Source: Phymatolithon calcareum (taxonomy: Eukaryota; Rhodophyta; Florideophyceae; Hapalidiales). From it: 64,000 bases of DNA. The stretch covers positions 1,550,001 through 1,614,000 of the forward strand of contig OZ345373.1 of the NCBI GenBank assembly GCA_977006965.1, given 5' to 3'. How positions within the stretch are numbered: position 1 is the stretch's first letter; each line of letters opens with the position of its first letter. Under the pieces are notes generated by a model. That model made no database searches. It had not been told where the DNA came from and worked only from the letters and a program-made list of their open reading frames with translations. Position numbers and translations under genes: made by a program. Of this stretch, positions 21,574 to 31,535 are shown in pieces.

Positions 21574-24097
21574 AACCGATTCTTTGAGTCCATAACTGTT
21601 TCATCTCACATTCATCTCCTTCAAGGTGAGTCCGACTTACGATGACTAATGACATGGGCTCATTTCGACCTAAATAACTCACTTTTCAATTCTTCAGTTT
21701 TGATCTTTTGCGAAAATTGTTCAGCTTTCCAAGCACATCGACAGTTTTGTCAATGAGCGGAGGGGTCTCCGTCTTTCCCATGGACCAGCGTCAGCGACAG
21801 AAACCATTTTTCTTCAGAACAAGCTGGACGCGGCAATTCGCGGTGAGCAAGTAATAGCGATGCAAGAGTACAATCGAAGAGGTGAAGTGCCTGGCATTGT
21901 AGGCTACTGAGGAGATAAAATGTTGATCTTGGCAACGAACTGCATTCTGGTAACGTAATTTTATGAACACAAGAAACCTTAATGATGTTGCAAAATCGCA
22001 AACTCAAATTCGTTTTAGACCCCGTGACGTGCACAAGCATTTGCGGTCACCCCAAAGCGACGCTTGTTCTCGCCTGTTCCGGCGGAATCAAGAACGAACG
22101 TAAAATCTGGTCGTAGTCAACCGTTCTGAGTCTCTCGCGAAAACGTAGGTCACGTGGCCTCGTGAACAGCTCCGCAGTTCCCATGGACAAATTGGGAAGC
22201 CCTGACGATAATGCCCACTCAAAGGCATTACACTGCCGTGTTTTTCCAGCGCCATCTTTTTTCACAAGTGACTATCTGAGCCTCTTGCATCAATATGTGA
22301 TGACTCTTGTCTTGCGCTTGATCAAGGAAGTGATGTAGCAAGTCAGCCTTGTGCGTTCAGGTGATGCGGGCGCTAGGATCAAGTACTGTTCAAAACGTTT
22401 AGCACCATGTCCAAGGACTCCTGGCTCTACTATCTGAACATGCGGTTTCACAGCATTTGATAAAGCCGCTAGTCTTGCCTGCATCTCAGAAATATCTCTT
22501 TTGATATTCAATGAAAAAACCCAACGTAAGACAATGCTCCTGGTCATTCGAAACGAAGCATACCTGTGAAATGGACCCTGGTGAACATCAGGATGCGTAT
22601 TTTTGTTTTCAATGTTTGGGCTTCGAATGTCGCACTGTTCATTGGCCTTCTCGTCAGTTTCTTTCAAAACGTTTTGCGTCTGATTTTGTTCTTTATTTTG
22701 GCTAGCTGATTTAAAGCGGCAATTCTATCAGTCATGGGGCTAGCAGCGATACGAGGGCCAAAGTTTCTGTCATTCTATCCTATCGTTAGCGAGTTTGACG
22801 ACGTTTTTCACGTCTCGTCCAAGTACATCACCAAAGATTTCTTCTTGTCCGAAGCATTGTAGCAGCATCAGATGGGTAGACAGCCAACTCTACGATAAAT
22901 TATACTACTTTGAGTTATCCTCTGGAGAGCGACCCACATAAACTACACTAGCTCCCTGCCCCAATAACTCGTCAAGTCGGAGACATCAAAAGAGCACTGA
23001 CACAACCTTCTTCACTCTCTGTGCGCTCGCTGGGTGAGTATCTCCACGCAACAGCGGACCAGACGTACCGCACTGTCAAACGGATTGCGCTCATCAACGA
23101 ATTTGACCTTCGAATGAGCAACCAGAAGGTCATCTCTTCTATCTCGAGGCATCGGCAGCGTCTCTGACGACGATGATCGTGGTCGGAGGCGCTGCCTCAA
23201 CTTCATCGCCCTGCCAGTATCTAGTGGCAAGCGTGTAGTTTCTGCGACAGAAGCGCTTAAAAGAAAGACACGCACAGCAGACAAAGGACATGGCTCTTGG
23301 GTTTGCGTCGGATGTATTTCTAATGGAGTCCATCATCTTGATAGGGATAAAGCAAGTTTCATACTCCTGTTATACCATGCCCATCAATTGTAGCAGTCTA
23401 CAATCGTCGTATTCTACCTTAAAAATGACTTATTTCTATCATTTGCAAACCATATATTGCTTCCCGCTTTTTCGCCTATAGTGCTTCAATTGCTCCTGGA
23501 CATCGCCTCAGACTGGTCGGCCTCTACCGAGATTATTTGGAATTCATATGTCGAGAAGAGTAGCGTCATAAATTCCGATGGTGCAAACGAAAGCTTCAAA
23601 TTTGTTCTTGCAAGAAATGAAATCGAGAATGTTTGCGAAACTATATACAAGTATGTAGTTTCGCAAACACTCTCGGCCCAAGTTTGGGCATGTCCATATC
23701 TTCAAACGGCGTAACAGAAACTTCTACGCATTCCAGAATAGATGCTGCACAGAATCGATTGAGGTTGGCCGAAACATTGGACTCTACGGAAAAGGCTTCA
23801 CATCCTCGACATGCTTAAGACCATATAAGACGCTCGTGCGGGCAATCACGGATTATCTTCTCCCGTTCACAGACGTTAAGAGTAACATCCTTCGCGCATA
23901 GGACGCTATAGAGAGCAACCTGTTATCAGAATGTCCATCACCTGGTGCAAGAATATGACGGCCCGCTTTCGAGGAATATGCCACCTGAAGGCCATTCAAC
24001 TACACCAAGCGCACTTGAGCTCCAACTTGATAACAGCTCAGAAGTTTCGAATAAAACAGGCACTTGAGCTTCCCAAGAGCACAACAGACTGGCAGTA
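21574..24097. other. 2.5 kb without a supported gene; contains a fragment of repeat R1
   Basis: Only ORFs under 130 codons, none with motifs. The inverted R1 fragment lies at 22,736-22,832. At about 23,635-23,660 and 23,610-23,630 a short near-inverted duplication occurs (GCGAAACTATATACAAGTATGTAGTTTCGC): a 14-bp-arm hairpin. Confidence 0.4.
22736..22832 (-). repeat. dispersed repeat R1, copy 3 (97-bp inverted fragment)
   Basis: Reverse complement of 9,170-9,266 and of the 30,840-30,935 region, with landmarks CTAGCAGCGAT, TCTATCCTATCGTTA and TTTCACGTCTCGTCCAAGT. Homology ends abruptly at both sides. Confidence 0.75.
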
Positions 24098-24529
24098 TTG
24101 AACGCGAAAAACGATGTGCTTCACAAAGCTCTTGTCCGTACCTCTACTGACGTATTTGCGCGCAACCTAAATGCTACGAAAAATGTAAACGCAAGAACGA
24201 AGAAAAACGCAAAAGAACAATGGGAGGCATATCTCCCCCCTAAAGCCGCTGGGCGGGAGGGCCGGCGCCCTCGCCAGCCCATCAAGAACGAGTACCACCA
24301 TTTCTCACCTCAAAAAATTGAAGCTCAGGTTGCTTTGCACGCAGTGGTTATTTCACCGTTTCCCTTGCCCCTGGCAAGAGCAAGCAAGAAACGAAGATTC
24401 CGAACTCGATTTATGCTGGAAATGGCAGTTGATACTTTTTTTTTGAGCAAAGATTATTTAAAAGCCCCACAGACTTCCGAAGATATGGGCAAGGCTTCCT
24501 CAGTTGCTACCTACCTTTGTGTACCTTAG
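24098..24529 (+). CDS. hypothetical basic ORF, 143 aa
   Basis: An ATG-initiated ORF with a strongly basic N-terminal half rich in Lys, Asn and Arg (NARTKKNAKEQWEAYLPPK) and a Pro-rich middle. No recognised domain. Its 3' end lies in a dispersed repeat shared with 28,950-29,030, so the C-terminus is probably repeat-derived. Confidence 0.25.
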   Translation: MNAKNDVLHKALVRTSTDVFARNLNATKNVNARTKKNAKEQWEAYLPPKAAGREGRRPRQPIKNEYHHFSPQKIEAQVALHAVVISPFPLPLARASKKRRFRTRFMLEMAVDTFFLSKDYLKAPQTSEDMGKASSVATYLCVP

Positions 24530-24585
24530 GAAAACGCACCGCCAGAGGGGCGCGCGGAAAAACTTAGGATCTCAGATATCCCATC
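24484..24585 (+). repeat. dispersed repeat R2, copy 1
   Basis: Matches 28,949-29,040 at moderate identity: GGGCAAGGC(T/C)TCCTCAGTT, then CTACCT and an ACCG..GG..GCG block. Function unknown; perhaps the 3' region of an old element. Confidence 0.5.
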
Positions 24586-25365
24586 TAAATTGCAGAACTC
24601 CTGTATTGTTCGCCGTAGACGACCCCCGGTAGCGAGGCGTCATTGTGTGTTCATTGGGCCACATTTTGCAGCTCGGTGATCAGTGCACCGAGCTCGTTTG
24701 ACAGCTGATCCGATAGCATGTCGTAACCGCGCCTGGCACGTGGTGCGGTATTCGCGTAAGTCCCTATTGGTTAAGGGCGTTGACATCGTCTCTATAGACG
24801 CTCTGCCGGCATCGGCATACCGCTGGTATTTTAGGTATTCTCTGGAAACCGACTTCTTGCTCGGTGTTGCACGTCTTCTCCACTTCCGCCGCCGTGCTCG
24901 CTCCTCGACTGTGACAGTTGATACTGTTCAAAGAAATGTCCGCAGTAAACTACTTAAATGAAAACGTAAGCGAAGGATTGTAGCGCAACGAAAAGTTTCT
25001 CAGGTACAATGATAATGGACAAAGGGAGCTTCATTTAAACAGATATCCAATCCAATCCAACCATATTTTGTGTGAAAGCTGCATCATTTACGCCGCGGAA
25101 GCGGGAGCAGCTCGTGAGCCTTGCATGTGCAAAGACGAATATGCAATGTACTTCTGGTTCATCATCGTTAGCTCTTTCCGTTTCACTCTATTCAAGTGAC
25201 ATCTAAACTCAGCCAATGTTATGCAGCTGGAGTCGTAGAAAGTTTAATCATATCGTCCAGATCCTAAAAGCGGTACAGTATTGCCGGCACTCCTATCGCA
25301 CCTCATTTTCACCTATGAAAGGAATCCCGGGCGCTAAAACGGCATGGACCTCATAAGAAACTTGA
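24586..25365. other. no supported gene
   Basis: A plus ORF of 92 codons (24683-24961) with no motif, and otherwise AT-rich sequence. Confidence 0.3.
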
Positions 25366-26260
25366 GAAAGAATGTAAGTACGCAGGGCGCGCTAAGGGAT
25401 AAAATGTTGAGGCTCGGAGAATCATTTTATTTTGCGTGGGTAGGGCTATTTATTTCAGCGTGCACCAAATAACGATTAAACTCTCTTGTTTTTCGACACG
25501 GGCAGGAGATGACTCTAATAGAAAGTACCTTCGGTAATCGGTTGTGCGTCACGTGTGCTGATCGACTTGCTAGTCCACTGCTTTTCCATAACCGCCTTAA
25601 CATTGTCGATATCAGCACCACTGGAAACCAAGGCTTTTTCTTTGAATTTACGAAGTACTTTGTTCACCCAGAATCGGCATCCCGTTCCATTGCTCGCGAA
25701 TCGGTAGTGGTGGAAGTTGCTGTCCTTGATGACCTGTACGAAATTTGAGACTCTCATATCGTCCGCAATGGAAACAGGAACCTACTTCGCAGCGTCTGTA
25801 GACATTTCGCAATCTAACAGGCTCATCACGACGACTCCCGTAATGCCGTCGCCACCAGGATTCATGGCGATGCGGACTGAAGATCCATCACCGCTCTGAG
25901 CATACAAAGTCCAGTGATTCGGTTAACCCTCGTGGCCGGCCGCAATTAGCTTGACCGCCTTGTAGTTGAGAATTGCATCCTCCTGCCGAGACGGAATATA
26001 ATTCATTTAGTTGCAGGAAATAATATTTCCATTGAAACAGCACATTTTGCTGTTCAATGGCTTGAACCAGCTGGGCAGAGATGTGCTGTGCAGAGGACGT
26101 GCACATAATGCGAGACGAGAATAGCATATCGATTTCCGGTTTCTATTATGCAGCCATGAGTAAAGATTAGGACAGGATTGTGAGTCTGCATGCTGTCTTA
26201 TAATTTAGAAGTGGCCAACTCTACGTCTAATGCCATAAAGGCCATGGGTGACGAAAATAC
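25366..26260 (+). repeat. dispersed repeat R1, copy 4
   Basis: Matches 29,745-31,110 after removal of the SINE there: AGTACGCAGGGCGCG, GAGAATCATTTT, the DUF7770-like gene, then GCAGAGATGTGCT and GTGGCCAACTCTA. At 25,417-25,428 it holds the uninterrupted target of the SINE found in the other copy. It lacks the GCCAGAATGG...AATGAATAA middle section present in copies 1 and 2. Confidence 0.8.
25515..26006 (-). pseudogene. DUF7770-like host gene, copy A (two in-frame stops)
   Basis: From ATG 26006-26004 a single frame of 163 codons ends at a stop at 25515, interrupted by a TAA at about residue 28 and a TAG at about residue 77. Features: NHWTLYAQSGDGSSVRIAM (a strand-rich segment with Gly turn), a central VVVMSLL strand, then NFHHYRFASNGTGCRFWVNKVL with a conserved Gly-Cys-Arg-(Phe/Tyr)-Trp. 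The HW.(I/L)Y, SVR..M and (R/G)CR(F/Y)W pattern is how I remember fungal proteins with domain DUF7770, whose function is unknown. The assignment is from memory and unsearched. The frame is aligned codon by codon with copy B at 30225-30724. Confidence 0.6.
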
Positions 26261-26735
26261 TTGAAAGCACTCCGCCGTGGCGGTAATAGATCAAGCAGGT
26301 TGAAGCGTTAAGCGACTTGACACACAAGGTATTCGTTAACTTTGTGCGATGATATATGTGCCAAGTTCGGTACAACGTGAGTGTGAATACTAGTAGCGAA
26401 GCAGAGAATACGATACTGTACTAAATAAATGGTGTGCGTTTGCCCATGAGCGCCTCAACATCGGGATATATGCACTAATTTCAAACATCCTTATTCTAAA
26501 GATTGGAGCACGAAATGATATTTTCGCCGGGATCGTGATTTGCGTTGTGCACTGCAAATTGGCTCAAGGACGTCTTCTGGAAGCCCAATTCTGTCCTTCA
26601 GTATGATATATTTCGGTATTGGCTGCAATTAAATGTCTACAGTACTCCATTTGCATTTCCGTCTCAATATGGACAACGTTTTGCAATGCGCTATCATAGT
26701 ACTGTAGGGAGGCGCCTGCCGCTGCTGACCACCAC
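26261..26735. other. intergenic between R1 and the hairpins
   Basis: Short overlapping ORFs only (26545-26826 plus, 26564-26854 minus), which extend into the hairpin and are not credible genes. Confidence 0.3.
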
Positions 26736-26809
26736 TGGGGGAGCACGGCAGCATTTTGGCCCAAATAAACCAAATAATTTTCGGGCCAAAATGCTGCCGT
26801 GCTCCCCCA
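26736..26809. repeat. perfect inverted repeat, 27-bp arms, 20-nt loop
   Basis: The arm 26736-26762 is exactly complementary to 26783-26809, with an AT-rich 20-nt loop between. The arm starts TGGGGGAGCACGGCAGC. RNA from either strand would form a very stable hairpin. Perfect arms imply recent formation or selection. No coding sense seen. Confidence 0.92.
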
Positions 26810-26922
26810 TAGAACTTTCCATATGATTCGCGAAGATACGGGAATGTTATCCACTCGTTACTGAGGGATTACAGTTGCGCATTCTAGCTGAATTAGGGCC
26901 GATGAACGAATAGTTCACAACC

Positions 26923-27063
26923 GGGAAAATGGGAAAATGAGAAATTGGGAACGCCAATACGTCCAATAGAATACGTGCATTTGTGAAATTTTACTTCATC
27001 CACAAGTGCACGTATTCTATTGGACATATTGGCGTTCCCATTTTCTCAATTTCCCATTTTCCC
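26923..27063. repeat. foldback element, about 63-bp arms, short loop
   Basis: The arm 26923-26985 is complementary to 27001-27063 with about six mismatches. The arms start GGGAAAATGGGAAAATGA at the outer end and meet a 15-nt loop. This looks like a foldback/MITE-type element or a palindromic rearrangement. AATAG lies just outside the right arm and a few bases outside the left arm, but no clear target duplication can be defined. Confidence 0.88.
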
Positions 27064-27072
27064 AATAGATGA

Positions 27073-27193
27073 TCTATTTTGATTTTTCGAAAACCTAATA
27101 TCTGTCAGGTATGACAAACCACCTGGCTATGACATGCTGGAAAAGTCAACACTCCAAGCAGACCTCATCCCCGAATCCGCGGATGAAAACCCT
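27073..27193 (+). repeat. dispersed repeat R3, copy 1
   Basis: Matches 50,446-50,556: TATTTTGATTTT(T)CGAAA, then AAACCACCTG, CTGGAAAA, CAAGCAGACCTC and GATGA(A/C)AA(C/T)CC, with a gap of about a dozen bases near the end. Copy 1 abuts the foldback element and runs into the 5' extension of the kinase ORF. Confidence 0.65.
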
Positions 27194-27287
27194 CTACTCG
27201 CCTCGCGCTGCACAACAAACCACGCATGCCCTGTTTCGCAGACCATCTACCTTGTTGAAATCGCGTTTGTTTAAGCTTGAAAGCTAC

Positions 27288-28187
27288 ATGGCCTTTACGA
27301 AACCTTTGCGGTTCGGCAATCCAAGCACACAGTTTCCTTTGGAAGGCTGTGACATTGGAACAGTCCCCGAATCCGTGTTGGTGAGAGTGGTGCGAGAGGC
27401 GAAAGAGGATGGTGTGCTCATGGTGCAAAGCTGTGGCGCCAGGCTGGTTCGAATCAGCAAAACGCTTGTTGTGAAGGCGGGGCTGAAGGTAAGAGCGCAG
27501 GAAGCGGCGATTATGAATTTAGTTCGCGAAAGGACATCCATACGCTTGCCCAAGGTATACCGCATGTTCACTATGCCGAGCGAGACACAGAAGGACGAAT
27601 TAGACGGCTTCTTGGTGATGGACTTTGTGAGCGGCACACGTCTGCTCGACTGTTGGGACGAACTAGCATCTGCGACGAAGGACATTGTGTATGGCGAAGT
27701 GGCCAGTGCAGTGAAGCAATTGCAATCGATCAAACGTACGAAGTTGGGTCCAATCGGTGGGGGAGCGTATCGCGGTATAATGTTCACGGATTGGGGAGCC
27801 GGTCCTTTTGAAAGCGTCAAGGAAATGGAAGTTTGGTTTAACCTTAAACTGCGGGTGTCCAAGATTTACAAGAGAGCGCCTGCAGACGTGCCTTCGTTTG
27901 ACGGCGAAATGTCTTCACTCTGTGTGGCACATCTTGACTTATGGGAAGGCAATGTGATTCTGGACGAGGAGAAGCGTGTATGGATTATAGACTGGGAATA
28001 TGCTGGTGCCTTTCCAGACTATTTTGATGCTGTCGTTCTACGTATGCGCCGCTGTGAGTTTTCGGACGGTGTTCTGGGTTGCTTGGATCTTCAGCCGCCT
28101 CTTTCGGACAAAGTGGAGCACTTACTGCACATCTGGTATGCCATCAGGAATGCACCATTTGCACTAATTAAGTTTCCTTTGAAATAA
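27288..28187 (+). CDS. aminoglycoside phosphotransferase-like (APH/choline-kinase fold) protein, 299 aa
   Basis: The only gene here that looks intact. The open frame begins at an ATG at 27111, but those first 59 residues come from dispersed repeat R3 and are low-complexity, so I chose the ATG at 27288 (MAFTKPLRF). Numbering from there: VVKAG near residue 63 as the probable nucleotide-binding Lys; FLVMDFVSGTRLLDCW at 107-122 as hinge and helix; HLDLWEGN at 215-222 (HxDxxxxN catalytic loop with base Asp217); and IIDWEYAG at 233-240 with metal-binding Asp235. Length and motif order match the APH family, which moves phosphate from ATP to small hydroxylated substrates; many fungi and algae carry such genes with unknown substrates. 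No introns. Predicted cytosolic. Resistance function is not implied. Confidence 0.85.
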   Translation: MAFTKPLRFGNPSTQFPLEGCDIGTVPESVLVRVVREAKEDGVLMVQSCGARLVRISKTLVVKAGLKVRAQEAAIMNLVRERTSIRLPKVYRMFTMPSETQKDELDGFLVMDFVSGTRLLDCWDELASATKDIVYGEVASAVKQLQSIKRTKLGPIGGGAYRGIMFTDWGAGPFESVKEMEVWFNLKLRVSKIYKRAPADVPSFDGEMSSLCVAHLDLWEGNVILDEEKRVWIIDWEYAGAFPDYFDAVVLRMRRCEFSDGVLGCLDLQPPLSDKVEHLLHIWYAIRNAPFALIKFPLK

Positions 28188-28905
28188 AACATTAACCCAT
28201 GCAGCTTTGGAATATATTTGATTTCCTTTGAAGAAGATATTCTGAACAGCTTCTACTCCAAGTTTTTGCTCTGCAGTCCTGATCGCTAAATTCACTGAAG
28301 ACCAATGGCATTTTGGGTACTGGAACACAATACAAGCAGTGTTGAGAACAATTAGATTATTTTGCATTCTGGCGAGCTGCGAGCTCGCGAATCTGAGTAC
28401 TGGAGGCACATCAAATGATATGTGAAGGCACCGATCGCAAACGAGCCGCGGGCTCAAAGCAACGGTATCGCCGCTCTTTTTCCACAAGGAAAAATAACCG
28501 CTTGAATGTAACATCAGAATCGGTGCTGAAGGACTAGAATCGTGGAACGCCTGGAAGTGCTACGCAAATCACAATGTAGGATTGTCTTCGGAGTTATCCA
28601 CTTGAGGCTCCTTTCTCTATGTACTCGCTTCTGTCTTCACGCACCTGCTCGCCCTCGTACGGCAAAGTGTCTCTGTTCCCTGAAGAAGTTCGAAAGGCTG
28701 GAGTCCATTATACAACTCCTGTTACGCTTGTCTTTGAAGTAGTCCGAGCAGTGAAAGGAGCTCCAAGTCAAGTAAAGCCCATGCTCTAGTCCCGAAGACT
28801 CGAAGGCGATAGAATTTGAATCGATAGAGTTTCAACAGATACCATGCGCCTGGATGCAATTTGCCCTTCTGAGAATTTGAGTTTTTTTAATTGAAGTTTA
28901 AAATA
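28188..28905. other. downstream of the kinase gene; no gene supported
   Basis: The kinase ORF ends in TAA AACATT. No AATAAA is obvious within 100 bp. Short ORFs on both strands (28514-28164 minus; 28542-28742 plus) show no motif. Confidence 0.3.
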
Positions 28906-28941
28906 AAGACTGTGAGGCTTTTAAAAAAGCCTCACAGTCTT
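28906..28941. repeat. perfect palindrome, 17-bp arms, 2-nt loop
   Basis: AAGACTGTGAGGCTTTT (28906-28922), AA, then its exact complement (28925-28941). It sits at the left edge of repeat R2 copy 2 and may mark a rearrangement end or an element terminus. The run of T at the end of the left arm also resembles a terminator, but no gene ends here. Confidence 0.85.
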
Positions 28942-28948
28942 ACGAATG

Positions 28949-29040
28949 TACGGGCAAGGCCTCCTCAGTTACTACCTTCCAGGGTGTAGACCGTTGAAAC
29001 GTACCGCTTGCCATGGGCGGTGGGGAAAGTTTGGACCCTA
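28949..29040 (+). repeat. dispersed repeat R2, copy 2
   Basis: Partner of 24,484-24,585 (GGGCAAGGCCTCCTCAGTT, CTACCTTCC, GGTGGGGAAA...CTAGATC). It directly follows the palindrome. Confidence 0.5.
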
Positions 29041-29744
29041 GATCGTCCAACCTTCTATGTGGTGTTCTTGTGGGTTCACTGCACGTGTTCCCGCTATTAG
29101 GCTTTGTGTCCTGAGGGACATCTACATTGCACTTGCAAAGGCTAGAGTGCCAATGGTAAAAGCTGAATATGGTTGGTAATGTCGTCATCGCTGTTGCATA
29201 GAGCGGAAGTCTTTACACCGTTGCCTGCGCAAGCAAATATTTCCTAGGTAAACCATTTCAAATCTCATTTTGACTACGTTGTAAAGTCTGTTTCCGCAAG
29301 AAAACATAGTTGTAGGTGTACATTTTGCAATGTGCCAAGTTGCTCGCCAAATGCGGTTGTCGTAGTGCGCGATGTCGGAACACGTAGCATAAAACAGATT
29401 CAAGTCGTTATTCAAGTTTCGCGAACTGTATCAAAATTGCTTGCGCAGTCATTTTACCAACTTCACTTGAACTTTACTACCATTCTCAACGGACGAGTGT
29501 TGGTCGTCTCAAAGGTCAACTCATAATCTGGAAAGTCACTTTGCCGAGCCGAAACAAGTTGGCCTACATGCAGAACTCTGTCTGTCTCGAGGGAAGTCCA
29601 AAGCAAATCGATCCGAGTTTTCCTCAGTGTCTCAGGCATAGACTAGAGCTCTAATCGAATTCTGAAGAAGTAGAATGATGCAGGAATGCCTAAAAGAGGA
29701 GAAGATAGGAATAAGACTAAAGCTGCATGGAACACATAAGTAAT
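29041..29744. other. no supported gene
   Basis: ORFs under 85 codons on both strands without motifs. Confidence 0.3.
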
Positions 29745-29797
29745 TTCAGAAAGAACGCAAGTATGCAGGGCGCGGAAGGAGAGAAAAACTAAGGCTT

Positions 29798-29809
29798 GGA
29801 GAATCATTT
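29798..29809 (+). repeat. 12-bp target-site duplication of the SINE, left
   Basis: GAGAATCATTTT, identical to 30117-30128; single copy at the empty site 25417-25428. Confidence 0.9.
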
Positions 29810-30116
29810 TGTTTGTTTGTTTGTTTGTTTGTTTATTGCAGGTTATTCGAATTACACAAAGTGTACATTATTCAACATCTAGGGGTCCTCTAAATGTTCC
29901 TGATATGGATCCATTCCTGGTACTCGCGTATCTGCTTCGCGCTAGTACTGCTGCACACCACTCCACGGCGACATCCGTGTGCCCTTTGCGGAACGTTAAT
30001 TCAATTCTTGCTTGTGACAGGACTCGAACCGGCGACCTCAACATTCCTGCCTGTATCATACCGAAATATGCGCACAGGTGCGCGGAGGCAGTTTTACCAC
30101 TATACCACAGGTGGAA
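29810..30116 (-). mobile_element. tRNA-derived SINE, 307 bp, with (AAAC)n tail
   Basis: On the minus strand from 30116: a head containing TGGTATAGTGG (pol III A box) and, about 55 nt on, GGTTCGAGTCC (perfect B box), as in tRNA genes. A tRNA-unrelated body follows, then a tail of about six AAAC units (29810-29834 as GTTT on the plus strand). GAGAATCATTTT flanks it on both sides (29798-29809 and 30117-30128). The paralogous R1 copy has the same 12 bp once at 25,417-25,428, with no insert. SINEs are transcribed by RNA polymerase III and moved by LINE enzymes. The parental tRNA species is unclear. Confidence 0.9.
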
Positions 30117-30128
30117 GAGAATCATTTT
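30117..30128 (+). repeat. 12-bp target-site duplication of the SINE, right
   Basis: GAGAATCATTTT, partner of 29798-29809. Confidence 0.9.
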
Positions 30129-30224
30129 ACTTTGCATGGGTAGGGCCACTTCTTTCAGAGTGCAGCAAATAACGATTAAACTATCATTTCTTGCAACAAC
30201 CAAGGACACGCAAAGGAGATGGAC

Positions 30225-30724
30225 CTAATAGAAAGTACCTTCGACAATCGGCGGTGCGTCACGTGTGCTGATCGACTTGCTAGTCCACTGCTTTTCCATA
30301 GCTCCCTTGACACTGTCGATATCAGCACCACTGGAAACCAAGCCTGCTTCATGGAATTTACGAAGTACTTTGTCCACCCAGAATCGGCATCCCAGTCCAT
30401 TGCTCGCGAATCGGTAGTGGTGGAAGTTGTTGTCCTTGATGACCTGTACGAAATTTGAGACTCTCAGATCGTCCGCAATGGAAACAGAAACCTCCTTAAA
30501 AGCAGTTGAAGACATGTCGTAATGTAACAGGCTCATCACGACGACACCGGTGACCGTGTCACCGTGTCACCACCAGGAGTCATGTCGAAGCGGACTGACG
30601 TTCCCTCACCGTTCTGAGCGTACAGCGCCCAGTGATTCGGATCGCCGTCATGGCCGCCAGCAATCAGCTTGACCACTTTGTAGTTCAGATTTTCATCCTC
30701 TTTTGCAGATGGAATAAAATTCAT
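30225..30724 (-). pseudogene. DUF7770-like host gene, copy B (frameshift by 8-bp tandem duplication)
   Basis: ATG 30724-30722. The first 55 residues (VVKLIAGGHDGDPNHWALYA, SVRFDMTPGG) align with copy A but without its stop. An extra GGTGACAC then shifts the frame. Copy A has 12 nt and copy B 20 nt between the same flanking codons, and the extra 8 nt is an exact tandem duplication. The rest continues in another frame to the shared ending TEGTFY-stop, with GLGCRFWVDKVLRKF conserved. The two copies have different lesions, so both derive from a once-functional gene and decayed independently. Confidence 0.6.
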
Positions 30725-31535
30725 TTCGACTGAGTCCCAGGATATCTATTGCTCCATGGGTTGAGCAAGCTGAGCTATCTTTATATATTCGGTAAGAGAT
30801 GTGCTTCTGAGCATAGAACGCGCCCACAAAGCCAGAATGGTGATGTGCTCGGACGAGGCGTGAAAGCGGTAGTGAAACTCGGTAACGATAGAATAGAAAG
30901 GAAGAAATTTAGGCCCTCGAATCGCTGCTATCTCCATTAACAGAAAAGGCAAAAAGAAAGAATGAATAAAGTGAGGCGAGAGGTCTCCGATGTCTTAACG
31001 TGATATCGTATGGACAATGGGTTTCTTTCATGCAGACATGTGTAGACCTGAGGACACGATTGTGATTCTTGAATCTGTCTTTTAATTAGTAGTAGCCAAC
31101 TTTATGATGATGCCATAAAGGCAAAGAGTAAACCACGTATTTTGGAAGATCCCTTCTGCCACACAGATTTTGCCTGCAATTGCATGTTTTTGGGACCCAC
31201 AGTAGAACGTTCGCGAACGTCATTCCGGCCGTCGTCATCAATCGTTCGGTCATCCAATCGTTCGGCTCCTGTGTTGTCGGCTGCATCCTTAATCACAATA
31301 TGTTTCCCTATTGGCCCCTTTCTATTTTATTTCAGATATTTTAGACGCTTGCCAATGTTACAGTCAAGCCTGCGTAACTGGAAAGATTCGGGATAAGCGG
31401 TTGAGGATTTTCAGTTGAGAAGTTCTATAGATAGCTTACAGCAACTGAACTGGTCAGTGGTCGAATTCATCCATAATATGTGCTTCTTCTTGGAATGGAG
31501 AGGTATTTCATCGACTTTAACGAGTCTGCTTTTGT

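Larger units (their letters stand above)
29745..31475 (+). repeat. dispersed repeat R1, copy 2 (longest)
   Basis: Aligns with copy 4 (25,366-26,260) in its left half, including the DUF7770-like gene, and with copy 1 (9,155-9,870) in its right half, ending near GTGGTCGAATTCATC. It is interrupted by a 307-bp SINE. The 3' end lies about 60 bp before the 5' LTR of the Copia element. No terminal repeats of R1 itself are visible, so how it spread is unknown. Confidence 0.8.

Noticed and set aside
26564-26854. ORFs across the hairpin at 26.7 kb
   Set aside because: They exist only because the inverted repeat is open in several frames; no homology or motif.
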